NCBI GenBank assembly: GCA_000990945.1
Contig: LBQR01000029.1
Span: 1-41,939 of the forward strand
Origin: Candidatus Moranbacteria bacterium GW2011_GWF2_35_54
GTDB taxonomy: Bacteria; Patescibacteriota; Minisyncoccia; Moranbacterales; UBA9337
Length of the DNA: 41,939 nucleotides
Direction: 5' to 3'
The notes under the pieces are model-generated. The model saw nothing but the letters and a program-made list of their open reading frames with translations. It did no database searches and was not told the DNA's origin. Positions 26,648 through 34,867 of the stretch are shown here, piece after piece. Numbering within the stretch: position 1 is the stretch's first letter; each line of letters opens with the position of its first letter. The position numbers and the translations under genes are program-made.

Positions 26648-27253
26648 ATGGAAAAAATAATAAATATTTTTGGGGATAGTATCGCTTGGGGTGCTTTTGA
26701 TAAAGATGGTGGATGGGTAGATAGATTAAAAAAAGACTCAATGAGAGATTCGAGTGATTATAACATTGTCTATAATCTAAGCATACCAAATGAAGTTTCC
26801 GATGAATTATTAAAAAGATTTCAAATAGAAAATGAGGCACGCGATCCAAATGTAATAATCATTGCTATGGGTGTTAATGATTCAAGCTATACAAAAACAA
26901 AAGATAGAGTGTGGGTTCCCTTAAATAGATTTGAAGAAAATATAGAAGAACTAATAAAAATTTCCAGAAGATTTACTCAGGATATTATTTTTGTGGGACT
27001 TATAAAAGTTGATGAATCAAAAACAAAGGATAATCTTCCAGAGGGAATGGATGAATATATTGACAATCAAAGTGTAATTATTTACAACGCGAAAATAAAA
27101 GAAATTTGTGAGAATAATAATTTATTATTTATTGAGATGTTGGATTTATTGAACGATGATGATTTGGAAGACGGACTGCATCCTAATTCAAAGGGGCATG
27201 AAAAAATGTTTTTGCGAATTAAGGATTTTTTGGTGGAAAATAAAATTGTTTAA
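26648..27253 (+). CDS. SGNH/GDSL-family hydrolase
   Basis: IFGDSIAWGAFD (block I), IIAMGVNDS (block III), DGLHPNSKGHEKM (block V). Confidence 0.88.
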   Translation: MEKIINIFGDSIAWGAFDKDGGWVDRLKKDSMRDSSDYNIVYNLSIPNEVSDELLKRFQIENEARDPNVIIIAMGVNDSSYTKTKDRVWVPLNRFEENIEELIKISRRFTQDIIFVGLIKVDESKTKDNLPEGMDEYIDNQSVIIYNAKIKEICENNNLLFIEMLDLLNDDDLEDGLHPNSKGHEKMFLRIKDFLVENKIV

Positions 27254-27277
27254 AATTAATTTGTAATAGTTAAATAT

Positions 27278-27598
27278 ATGGGTGAGTTAATTAAATTTCC
27301 AGGAGCAGGAACAAAGAGTGTTGAAAAAGATAATTCTCCAAAAAACAAAGAAGGAGAAAATTCTTATTTGAATACAAAAAAATTAGTTGAGGTACTCAAT
27401 ATATTGACTGCCTTAAAAAAAGCTGATATAAGATCGTTTGGGCAACATACAGTTAATCGAAAGAGAGATTTGGTAGGTAGCTATTCGGACATTGAATTGT
27501 TTGGGTGGATAAACAACTACACGGAGGACGAGATAAAAAAACGTCCATCTTTTTATGGAGCAATTTTTGATGAACTAAAGTATAGGAACCTTTGCTGA
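27278..27598 (+). CDS. Hypothetical protein, 106 aa
   Basis: Intact ORF closely following the SGNH hydrolase. Confidence 0.5.
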   Translation: MGELIKFPGAGTKSVEKDNSPKNKEGENSYLNTKKLVEVLNILTALKKADIRSFGQHTVNRKRDLVGSYSDIELFGWINNYTEDEIKKRPSFYGAIFDELKYRNLC

Positions 27599-27749
27599 GA
27601 GAATTGATAATTGAGGCTCAAAAATGAAAAAATGTTTTTGCGAATAAGAGATTTTTTAGTGGAAAATAAGATTGTTTAGATCTCTCGATTCCGCTATCGC
27701 TACACTCGAGATGACACCCCTCATGTGAGTTACGTCCAGCTAACGAAGG

Positions 27750-27877
27750 TGTCATTCCGACCGGACAAATCTTTGTACTCAAAGATTTGGAAGTGGAGGA
27801 ATCTCAATCTATCAGTTAGTTTAGATTTCTCCATTACTAAATTTCCGAGTACAGAAATTTATTCAGTCGAAATGACA
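27750..27877. repeat. Repeat family B, paired inverted element
   Basis: TGTCATTCCGACCGGACAAATCTTTGTACTCAAAGATTTGGAAGTGGAGGAATCTCA ... CGAGTACAGAAATTTATTCAGTCGAAATGACA. Confidence 0.88.
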
Positions 27878-27948
27878 TAACGTGGATTTTGGGATAAAAT
27901 GAAGAAAAGCGTTGTTAATGCTTAACATTAAAAATTAATTAAAAAATT

Positions 27949-28239
27949 ATGAATCAATCAAACCAAAGCCAACAAGTGCAAATCAAAGCGACGGATGAAA
28001 AATTAAAAGGAGAATATTCTAATGCGATGCAAATTTTGCACACTAAGGAAGAATTTGTTTTGGATTTCTTAAATATTTTTCCACCGACTGGAACTTTAAA
28101 TTCGAGAGTAATTCTTTCTCCCGGACATTTTAAACGAATGATAAAAGCCATGGAAGAAAATCTAAAAAAGTACGAAGAACAATTTGGAAAAATCGAAATC
28201 GCTACTGAGCCAAAAAGTGAGATTGGATTTAAGGCATAG
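27949..28239 (+). CDS. DUF3467-like protein
   Basis: GEYSNAMQILHTKEEFVLDFLNIFPP...SRVILSPGHFKRMIKAMEENLKKYEEQFG; followed by terminator. Confidence 0.8.
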   Translation: MNQSNQSQQVQIKATDEKLKGEYSNAMQILHTKEEFVLDFLNIFPPTGTLNSRVILSPGHFKRMIKAMEENLKKYEEQFGKIEIATEPKSEIGFKA

Positions 28240-28341
28240 CACATAGAGTACTATGTGAATTTAAAATTTCAAATTTAGAATTTCAAATCAATACTTAATG
28301 TTTTAATTTAAAAATAATAACTGAGTCGATGAATATTTTTA

Positions 28342-28371
28342 GCTCTCCGCGAAAGCGGGGAGTTTTTTATT
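28342..28371 (+). terminator. Rho-independent terminator
   Basis: CTCTCCGC-GAAA-GCGGGGAGTTTTTT. Confidence 0.85.
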
Positions 28372-28412
28372 TATCAATAAAATAGGAGTATTTCTAAAAT
28401 ATTTAATAAAAC

Positions 28413-28454
28413 CTATGTCCATTATAACTGCTATCGCGTTCATAATGGACATAG
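28413..28454. other. Stem-loop, 13-bp perfect stem
   Basis: CTATGTCCATTAT ... ATAATGGACATAG. Confidence 0.75.
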
Positions 28455-28482
28455 CTTTTAGGAAGGGAAGGTAATGGAAGCT

Positions 28483-28530
28483 AAGTAAGGTAATAAAATT
28501 ACACGGCCGTGGAATTTTATTACCTTACTT
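28483..28530. other. 48-nt near-perfect palindrome
   Basis: AAGTAAGGTAATAAAATT-a-CACGGCCGTG-g-AATTTTATTACCTTACTT. Confidence 0.85.
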
Positions 28531-28666
28531 TTGTCCAAAAGATATTTATTGAAGTAAAAAATAAAGTAGTAATGAAAAATTTTAAGAAAGAAAAAAATAT
28601 TTTAGAAAAAATAATTTATGAAAATTTAAAAATAAAAAAAATTTTCTGAAAAAAATAAAAAAACTA

Positions 28667-28795
28667 TTGTGCAATTTTGTTATTGTTGTATAATAAATGT
28701 AGATAAAAATATTTAGAAAATAATTTTTAGAAAAAAATAAAAACTTTTTCAAAAAAACTATTGTATAAATTTTTTATTGTTGTATAATTATTTAT
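28667..28795 (+). promoter_or_regulatory. Duplicated promoter region
   Basis: Two copies of ACTATTGT-N-TTATTGTTGTATAAT; TTGTGC-N16-TATAAT and TTGTAT-N16-TATAAT. Confidence 0.65.
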
Positions 28796-28887
28796 ATAAC
28801 GAAATTGTGTGAGAAGGGGTCGAGCTTCTCAGTTAAAAATAAAAAAATAATCCAGTGAGAAATCGCTGGCTAGCCTAAAATAAAAAT

Positions 28888-29049
28888 ATGGCAACAAAGA
28901 AAAAAGCTGTTAAAAAAGTAGCTAAGAAGAAAGTAGCTAAAAAAACAGTTAAAAAAGCTGTTAAAAAAGTAGCTAAAAAAACAGTTAAAAAAGCTGTTAA
29001 AAAAGTAGCTAAGAAAACAGTTAAAAAAGCAACAAAAAAAAGAAAGTAA
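28888..29049 (+). CDS. Histone H1-like Lys/Ala/Val-rich basic protein, 53 aa
   Basis: MATKKKAVKKVAKKKVAKKTVKKAVKKVAKKTVKKAVKKVAKKTVKKATKKRK; promoters upstream and terminator downstream. Confidence 0.8.
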   Translation: MATKKKAVKKVAKKKVAKKTVKKAVKKVAKKTVKKAVKKVAKKTVKKATKKRK

Positions 29050-29066
29050 AGACAAAACAAAAAATT

Positions 29067-29113
29067 AGATGACCGCACTAAACTAAAAGATAGGAGCGGT
29101 CATCTTTTTTTAT
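29067..29113 (+). terminator. Rho-independent terminator
   Basis: AGATGACCGC ... GCGGTCATCTTTTTTT. Confidence 0.9.
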
Positions 29114-29308
29114 TTTTCCGGAAGCTATTTTAGAACTTACGCGTTTGAACATTATTTTTTGTTTTATGCGTTTCTAAAAAATATCATTTTTTCTCGCCTT
29201 TCGCAGTAGCACGGCAGTTCAAAAAAATAATATTTTTCAGAAACTAAGATTATACAACTCAAACGCGCAAGCCCTATATTTATCAGATTAGAATTGAGAA
29301 AATAAAAA

Positions 29309-29343
29309 AGCCGGAAAGAAATCGATGTCTCTCCGGCTTTTCG
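29309..29343 (-). terminator. Terminator-like hairpin, possibly bidirectional
   Basis: AAAAGCCGGA ... TCCGGCTTTT. Confidence 0.75.
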
Positions 29344-29353
29344 ATTGGTAGAT

Positions 29354-29674
29354 TTAAATCTTTTTCCTCCTCCTCGTAGTTTTTCTCTTGAGAGCTGCAT
29401 TCTCCGCTAAGAGCTCAGCAATCTCCTTCTGTTGAAGAGCTAAATGCTTGTTTTTGTCAGTGAGCTTTCTTCTCAGTTCAATTACTATAGCAGAAGGTTT
29501 TCTTTTACTGGACCTGAGGTGCGTTAGCTGCTCTTTTAATCTCGCATTTTCTCTTGTTACATTAAGAAAACGTTTTTCTATGGATGCTAGCGCTATTTTT
29601 GACGCATCAATAATACTTAGCATGGCATCGTCCTGCATTCTCCTAGTTGTCTCTTCGATTCTGTGCTTGTTCAT
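29354..29674 (-). CDS. Coiled-coil protein, basic C-terminus
   Basis: Heptad-rich ENARLKEQLTHLR...EIAELLAENAALKRKTTRRRKKI; GAAGGGA RBS. Confidence 0.7.
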   Translation of the reverse strand: MNKHRIEETTRRMQDDAMLSIIDASKIALASIEKRFLNVTRENARLKEQLTHLRSSKRKPSAIVIELRRKLTDKNKHLALQQKEIAELLAENAALKRKTTRRRKKI

Positions 29675-29813
29675 TTATGATCCCTTCAAAAAAATTAAAC
29701 AGAGTTTATGAGGAAGTTACTGGCTATAAATCTAAACGTTTTTGGACTTTTAGTCAAGAATTTATTTTATTTTTTATTTTGACACACGGGCTTATTTTTG
29801 GTACCATATGTAA

Positions 29814-29964
29814 GAGCCTGTCCGAAATCTCACCGCTAAGTTATGATAAATTACAGCTTGTCCGCTAAAGCGTCCCAATTTCGGCTGATAGTCCTTTCTC
29901 GCTTCTTACGGTTTTCGCTCGAAATTGGAACGTTTTATTTGGACATGAGATTTCGGACAGGCTC
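29814..29964. mobile_element. MITE-like element, 151 bp
   Basis: 19-bp perfect TIR GAGCCTGTCCGAAATCTCA...TGAGATTTCGGACAGGCTC; flanking TAA/TAA target duplication; no transposase inside. Confidence 0.88.
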
Positions 29965-30035
29965 TAAAGCAAAAACAAAAAATAATTCTTTTAATAAAAA
30001 GCCTCTGTTGAGTTATTTCTAGAGGATTTGTTTAT

Positions 30036-31101
30036 ATGTTCAAAAATTTTAAATACATGTATCGAAAGATAACGGGAAAGATTTTTGGAAAATTTTCTAA
30101 AGATATTGGCTTTGGTTTATGTAAGTGGGAAAGGGATCGTCATCAATGAACCGAGCGTGGTAGCGATAAATAAAAAAACAGGACAAATCTTAGCCATCGG
30201 CAAAAAAGCCAAGCAAATGGTAGGAAAAACTCCTAGCCATATTGTGGCGACGCGCCCGCTGGTAGATGGAGTGATTAGCGACTTTGAAGTAACGGAGCAG
30301 ATGTTGCGGTATTTTATCGATAAGGTGCATGAAGATTCTTTTTCTATCTTGCCTCGCCCCAGAGTACTGATTGGAATTCCATCGGAAGTAACGGAAGTAG
30401 AAAAAAGAGCTGTAATTGATGCAGCCATTAGTGCAGGAGCAAGAGAAGCTTATATCATTGACGAGCCGATGGCTGCAGCTATCGGAGCGCATTTGCCAGT
30501 AACGACAGCAGCAGGAAATATGATCGTGGATATTGGCGGGGGAACGGCAGAGATTGCGGTAATTTCTTTAGGAGGAGTGGTAGCTTCAAGAAGTTTGCGA
30601 ATTGCCGGAGATGAGATGAATGAAGATATCGTCAGGTATTGCCGCGACGAGTTTAATTTATTAGTAGGAGAAAGGACAGCGGAGGATGTTAAAATTAGCA
30701 TTGGGAGTGCTTACCCACAAGAAAAAAAACTCACTATGGATATAAGAGGGCGAGATTTAGTGAGCGGGTTGCCTAAGAAGATAAAAATTAACGATGAACA
30801 AATTCGAGAAGCTCTTTCGCGTTCCATTCGAATAATTGTTAACAATGTTAAAATTATAATCGAAGACACTCCGCCAGAATTGATTGCTGATATTATGCAA
30901 CGTGGAATAATTTTGGCCGGAGGAGGAAGCTTGATTCGAGGATTGGATAAATTAATTGCCAATCAAACTGGAATATCAGTGCGCACCATGGAAGACCCTC
31001 TGACAGCAGTAGTGAGGGGAACGGGAATTGTTCTGGAAGATCTTGAATCATTGAAAGAAGTTTTGGCTGCCAATCAATATGACGATAGTCCATTGCGTTA
31101 G
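30036..31101 (+). CDS. mreB: Rod-shape protein MreB, frameshifted near N-terminus
   Basis: ORF 30085.. VYVSGKGIVINEPSVVAINKKTGQILAIG...DIGGGTAEIAVISLGG; true N-term probably MFKNFKYMYRKITGKIFGKFSKDIG from 30036 in another frame. Confidence 0.93.
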
Positions 31102-31105
31102 AAAT

Positions 31106-31146
31106 TACCGCGAATCTACAAATCTTTTACAAATCTACAAATATTG
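31106..31146. repeat. Degenerate word repeat (AATCTACAAAT)n
   Basis: Related copies at 32608-32644 and inverted at 32662-32704, flanking mreCD. Confidence 0.7.
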
Positions 31147-31234
31147 AAAAAGAATTATTATAAACAACTCATTGGGTATTTGAAATAAGTCAAAACATGG
31201 AAGTGCGTTGTATTCCCTATAAGTTAAAATAATT

Positions 31235-32050
31235 ATGTCCAGAAAATTTACTTCTAAAAAAATATTTAAAGTTTTGGCAGTTTGCGCAATCGCAATACTG
31301 CTGATACTTTGGAATCCAAATAATTTTTTCAACGGAGTAAGGGGATTTTTTATGGGGGTTACTTTGCCAGTGCAAAAGTTTCTTTCTGCCGGAGCAACTA
31401 AAACCCATTCTTTTGGCCAGGCGATTTATTCTATCGGGAAAATAAAAAAAGAAAATAAATATTTAATGGAGGAAAATTTAAAATTAAGGGCGCAAAATGC
31501 AAAATTTACCGATATCATGAAAGAAAATGAAGATTTACGCAATCAATTAAAAATTTCATCGCGGGAAGAATTCGATTTGGAGCCAGCGCGCATTATCGGG
31601 AAGGATATTTACAACAATGACAGCTGGATATTAATTGATAAAGGCAGGAAAAATGGAATAGAAAAGGGCATGTCAGTGATTGTGGCAGATGGAATTTTAG
31701 TCGGAAAGATTGAAGAAGTTTTTGACTCAACTGCACGCGTAGTTTTCATTACAGAAAAGTTGATGAATATCAATGTTGAGACTGTCGAAACGGGCGCTGT
31801 GGGAGTAGCCAAAGGAGATTATGGACTGGGGCTGATTATGGATTTAGTCTTGCAGACAGATAGTTTAAAAATTGGAGATCGGGTAATTACCTCGGATATC
31901 AGTCAAGATGTTCCCAGGGGACTTTTGGTAGGAGAGATAAGAGAAATCAATTCAGCGCAAAATGATTTATTCCAAAAGGCGGTCATATCTTTGCCGGTAG
32001 ATTTTTTTAAATTAAGATTCGTTTTTGTAATTAAAAATACTAGCCACTGA
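31235..32050 (+). CDS. mreC: Rod-shape determining protein MreC
   Basis: TM + coiled coil + ARIIGKDIYNNDSWILIDKGRKNGIEKGMSVIV; between mreB and mreD. Confidence 0.93.
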   Translation: MSRKFTSKKIFKVLAVCAIAILLILWNPNNFFNGVRGFFMGVTLPVQKFLSAGATKTHSFGQAIYSIGKIKKENKYLMEENLKLRAQNAKFTDIMKENEDLRNQLKISSREEFDLEPARIIGKDIYNNDSWILIDKGRKNGIEKGMSVIVADGILVGKIEEVFDSTARVVFITEKLMNINVETVETGAVGVAKGDYGLGLIMDLVLQTDSLKIGDRVITSDISQDVPRGLLVGEIREINSAQNDLFQKAVISLPVDFFKLRFVFVIKNTSH

Positions 32051-32595
32051 TGAATAAATTTTTATTAAGAATTTTTGTGATTTTTACAGTTATTTTTATT
32101 CAAATAAATTTTTTGGATTTAATTTTTTTAAAAAATAACTTAATTAACTTATCAATTCTAACTTTGGTTAGCTGGATAGTTATCAGCGGTTTTGAAAAAA
32201 TGTGGATGTGGATTTTTTTACTGGGCTTTTTTAATGACGTATTTTTTGCAGAAAGAATCGGTTTCAATATTTTGTTTTTTATTATTTTTGCGTATTTAAT
32301 CAGTTTTGCTTCAAAAAGTTTTATAATTGAGAGAAAATTGTCTGGCTTTCTGCTGGTAGCCGTTTTTATCTTACTGGGAAGTTTTATGGGAAGTTTTTTG
32401 AATCTTCTGATCGGAGAGCTTAGTTTTTCCAAAGAAATTTTAATTTATGGCGCAAAAAGTTATTTTATAAGCTGGGAAAACTTTATCGGGGCAAATATTT
32501 TTGCGGGAGTTTGTTTTTATGGAATTTATACTTTCATAAATAAAATAGAAAAGCATATTGCCAGAAGCGATAGCAAGCTCAATATATCTTTTTGA
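32050..32595 (+). CDS. mreD: Rod-shape determining protein MreD
   Basis: Polytopic 181-aa membrane protein overlapping the mreC stop, followed by PBP2 gene. Confidence 0.85.
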   Translation: MNKFLLRIFVIFTVIFIQINFLDLIFLKNNLINLSILTLVSWIVISGFEKMWMWIFLLGFFNDVFFAERIGFNILFFIIFAYLISFASKSFIIERKLSGFLLVAVFILLGSFMGSFLNLLIGELSFSKEILIYGAKSYFISWENFIGANIFAGVCFYGIYTFINKIEKHIARSDSKLNISF

Positions 32596-32776
32596 TTATT
32601 CTCCCACAAATTTACAAATCCATTACAAATCTACAAATGTGAAAATATGCTTGTTTTTGGATATTTGTAAATTTGTAGCAGATTTGTAGATTTGCGGTAA
32701 CTTCCAGGTTTAAAGCAAAAACAATAATCTGTTGCTCAATTATGTTAATATTATTATGGGTTAATTGCTGTTTAAT

Positions 32777-34624
32777 ATGAATTTTTATAATAAGAAATAC
32801 AAATTAAAAGTTTCCAAAGAGATTGATGAAATTGCGGATTCAGTTTTGTTAAGTGGCAGGGAGGTGGGCAGAATAGAAGTGCCATTCAATAAAAATCTTT
32901 TAAATGTTTTTTGGTTTGCCATACTTCTGGCCATGATATTCCTCTTTGGCCGGACAGTCTTTTTGGCCGTTGCCAAGGGAGATTATTATCGGGCGGTGGC
33001 AAAAGAAAATAGATTGCGCGTTTCTTATATAAAAGCTCCGCGCGGAAAAATATTTGATCGATCAGGCAATGCTTTGGTGTATAATATTCCAAGTTTGGAT
33101 TTAATTGTGGATGAATTTTCTCCAGAAGCTTTGGAAAAAATCAAGAAAATATTTCCCAACAGATATGAGGAGCTTTTGTTAAATCTAAAAAGTAAAAACA
33201 AGGAAGATAATTTTGTTTTGCTTTTGAAAAATATTAATCAAAAAGAAGCTATGCTGGCGATGGAAAGCTATGAAAAACTTCCTGGCGTTCAAGTCACCAA
33301 GACGGCGATTAGAGATTATTCGGATAGTTTAATTTTTTCTAATGTTATCGGTTATGAAGGAAAGATAAAAAAAGAAGAGTTGGCAGAAAATCCTGATTAT
33401 TTGATCACAGATTCAATCGGCAAGAGAGGCTTGGAAAAGTATTATGAAAAAGATTTACGGGGGACTCCTGGAAAAATTAATGTAGAGGTGGACTCCATGG
33501 GGCACGTAGCCAGAGAATTGGGGGTAATTAACCCAGAGTCCGGAAGCGATTTGGTGCTTAATATTGACAGCCAATTGCAAAAAAAAATATTTGATAGCTT
33601 AACTGGTGTTTTGGAAAAAGAAAATTTAAAAGCCGGAGCCGCGGTAGCACTGGATCCTCGAAGCGGGGCAGTTTTGGCTATGGTGAGTGTTCCCAGTTTT
33701 GATAACAATTTATTTGCCAAAGGTATTTCCAATGAAGATTATGCAAATATTTTGAATAATGAAAACAAGCCGATGTTCAACAGGGCAATTGCTGGAGAAT
33801 ATGCTCCTGGTTCGACGCTTAAACCAGTGATGGCTTCGGCAGCACTTACAGAAGGCGTGATAAGTCCCAGCACCCAGATAGAAAGCAAAGGAGGAATTAG
33901 TGTAGGGAATTGGTTTTTTGGAGATTGGAAAGCACATGGATTTACGGATGTAAAAAAAGCCTTGGCTGTTTCAAGCGATGTATTTTTTTATTCAGTGGGT
34001 GGAGGCTATGGATCTATTCGCGGAATGGGGGTGGATAAGATAAAAAAATATGCCAATTTGTTTGGCTATGGAGAAATGTCGGGTATTGATTTGCCAGGAG
34101 AAGCAAATGGATTTTTGCCGACGGAAAAATGGAAGGAAGAGACGTTTAATGAAAAGTGGTATATTGGCAATACTTACCATGCTTCTATCGGACAGGGGTA
34201 TATAACCGCCACTCCACTTCAAATTGCCAACAGTGTATCTGTAGTGGCTAACGGAGGCACACTTTATCGTCCGAGGTTAGTTTCTCAAATCCAGAAATTG
34301 GATAAAACTATTTATAATAAATCAGAAGTGATAAGAAGTGGGTTTATTAATGCGGATATTTTAAAAACAGTTAGGGAGGGTATGCGCATGACAGTAACAG
34401 AAGGAACTGCGCAAATGCTTAAGACCTTGCCAGTAGCAGTAGCGGGAAAAACCGGAACAGCTCAGTTTGGTAATGAAAAAAAGGCGCATGGTTGGTTTGT
34501 ATCTTTTGCTCCTTATGAAAATCCGGAAATCGTAATGGTAGTTTTGGTTGAAGGGCAAGAAGAGAGTGGGTTTAACGCTGTGCCTGTGACCAACGAGGTT
34601 TACAATTGGTATTTTTCGAGGTAA
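32777..34624 (+). CDS. mrdA: Penicillin-binding protein 2
   Basis: APRGKIFDRSGNALVYN, GEYAPGSTLKP (STLK), SSDVFFYSVG, AGKTGTAQ. Confidence 0.95.
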   Translation: MNFYNKKYKLKVSKEIDEIADSVLLSGREVGRIEVPFNKNLLNVFWFAILLAMIFLFGRTVFLAVAKGDYYRAVAKENRLRVSYIKAPRGKIFDRSGNALVYNIPSLDLIVDEFSPEALEKIKKIFPNRYEELLLNLKSKNKEDNFVLLLKNINQKEAMLAMESYEKLPGVQVTKTAIRDYSDSLIFSNVIGYEGKIKKEELAENPDYLITDSIGKRGLEKYYEKDLRGTPGKINVEVDSMGHVARELGVINPESGSDLVLNIDSQLQKKIFDSLTGVLEKENLKAGAAVALDPRSGAVLAMVSVPSFDNNLFAKGISNEDYANILNNENKPMFNRAIAGEYAPGSTLKPVMASAALTEGVISPSTQIESKGGISVGNWFFGDWKAHGFTDVKKALAVSSDVFFYSVGGGYGSIRGMGVDKIKKYANLFGYGEMSGIDLPGEANGFLPTEKWKEETFNEKWYIGNTYHASIGQGYITATPLQIANSVSVVANGGTLYRPRLVSQIQKLDKTIYNKSEVIRSGFINADILKTVREGMRMTVTEGTAQMLKTLPVAVAGKTGTAQFGNEKKAHGWFVSFAPYENPEIVMVVLVEGQEESGFNAVPVTNEVYNWYFSR

Positions 34625-34688
34625 GCTTTATATAGAAAATTAAATTGGATAATTAGATAATACCAAATCAACTTAAATACTGCTAGTA

Positions 34689-34838
34689 TGTCATTCCGAG
34701 TGAAGTGAGTCCGACCCTAAGGAGGATGAACGGAATCGAGGAATCTAATCTTAGATCTTTGCGCCACCGCTAAAGCTATAGCGACACGCGGTCGACTTCA
34801 TTTCTCCGCCAGCTGGCGGATCAATTCCGCTCGATTTA
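34689..34838 (+). repeat. Repeat family D copy, inverted relative to 37478-37592
   Basis: TCTAATCTTAGATCTTTGCGCCACCGCTAAAGCTATAGCGACACGCGGTCGACTTCATTTCTCCGCCAGCTGGCGGATCAATTCCGCTC identical (rc) in both. Confidence 0.93.
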
Positions 34839-34867
34839 GTTTTATTTGGTATAAGAAGTCTCTAAAT

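Noticed and set aside
28870-29078. Minus-strand ORFs with FLATFLTAFLTV / CFFSYFFNSFFN repeats
   Set aside because: Antisense shadow of the plus-strand Lys/Ala/Val-rich protein (28888-29049), which has start, promoters and terminator.
29813-29965. Reading the 29813-29965 inverted repeat as a terminator
   Set aside because: Arms are about 113 nt apart, no U-tract, and a TAA target duplication flanks it; a MITE fits better.
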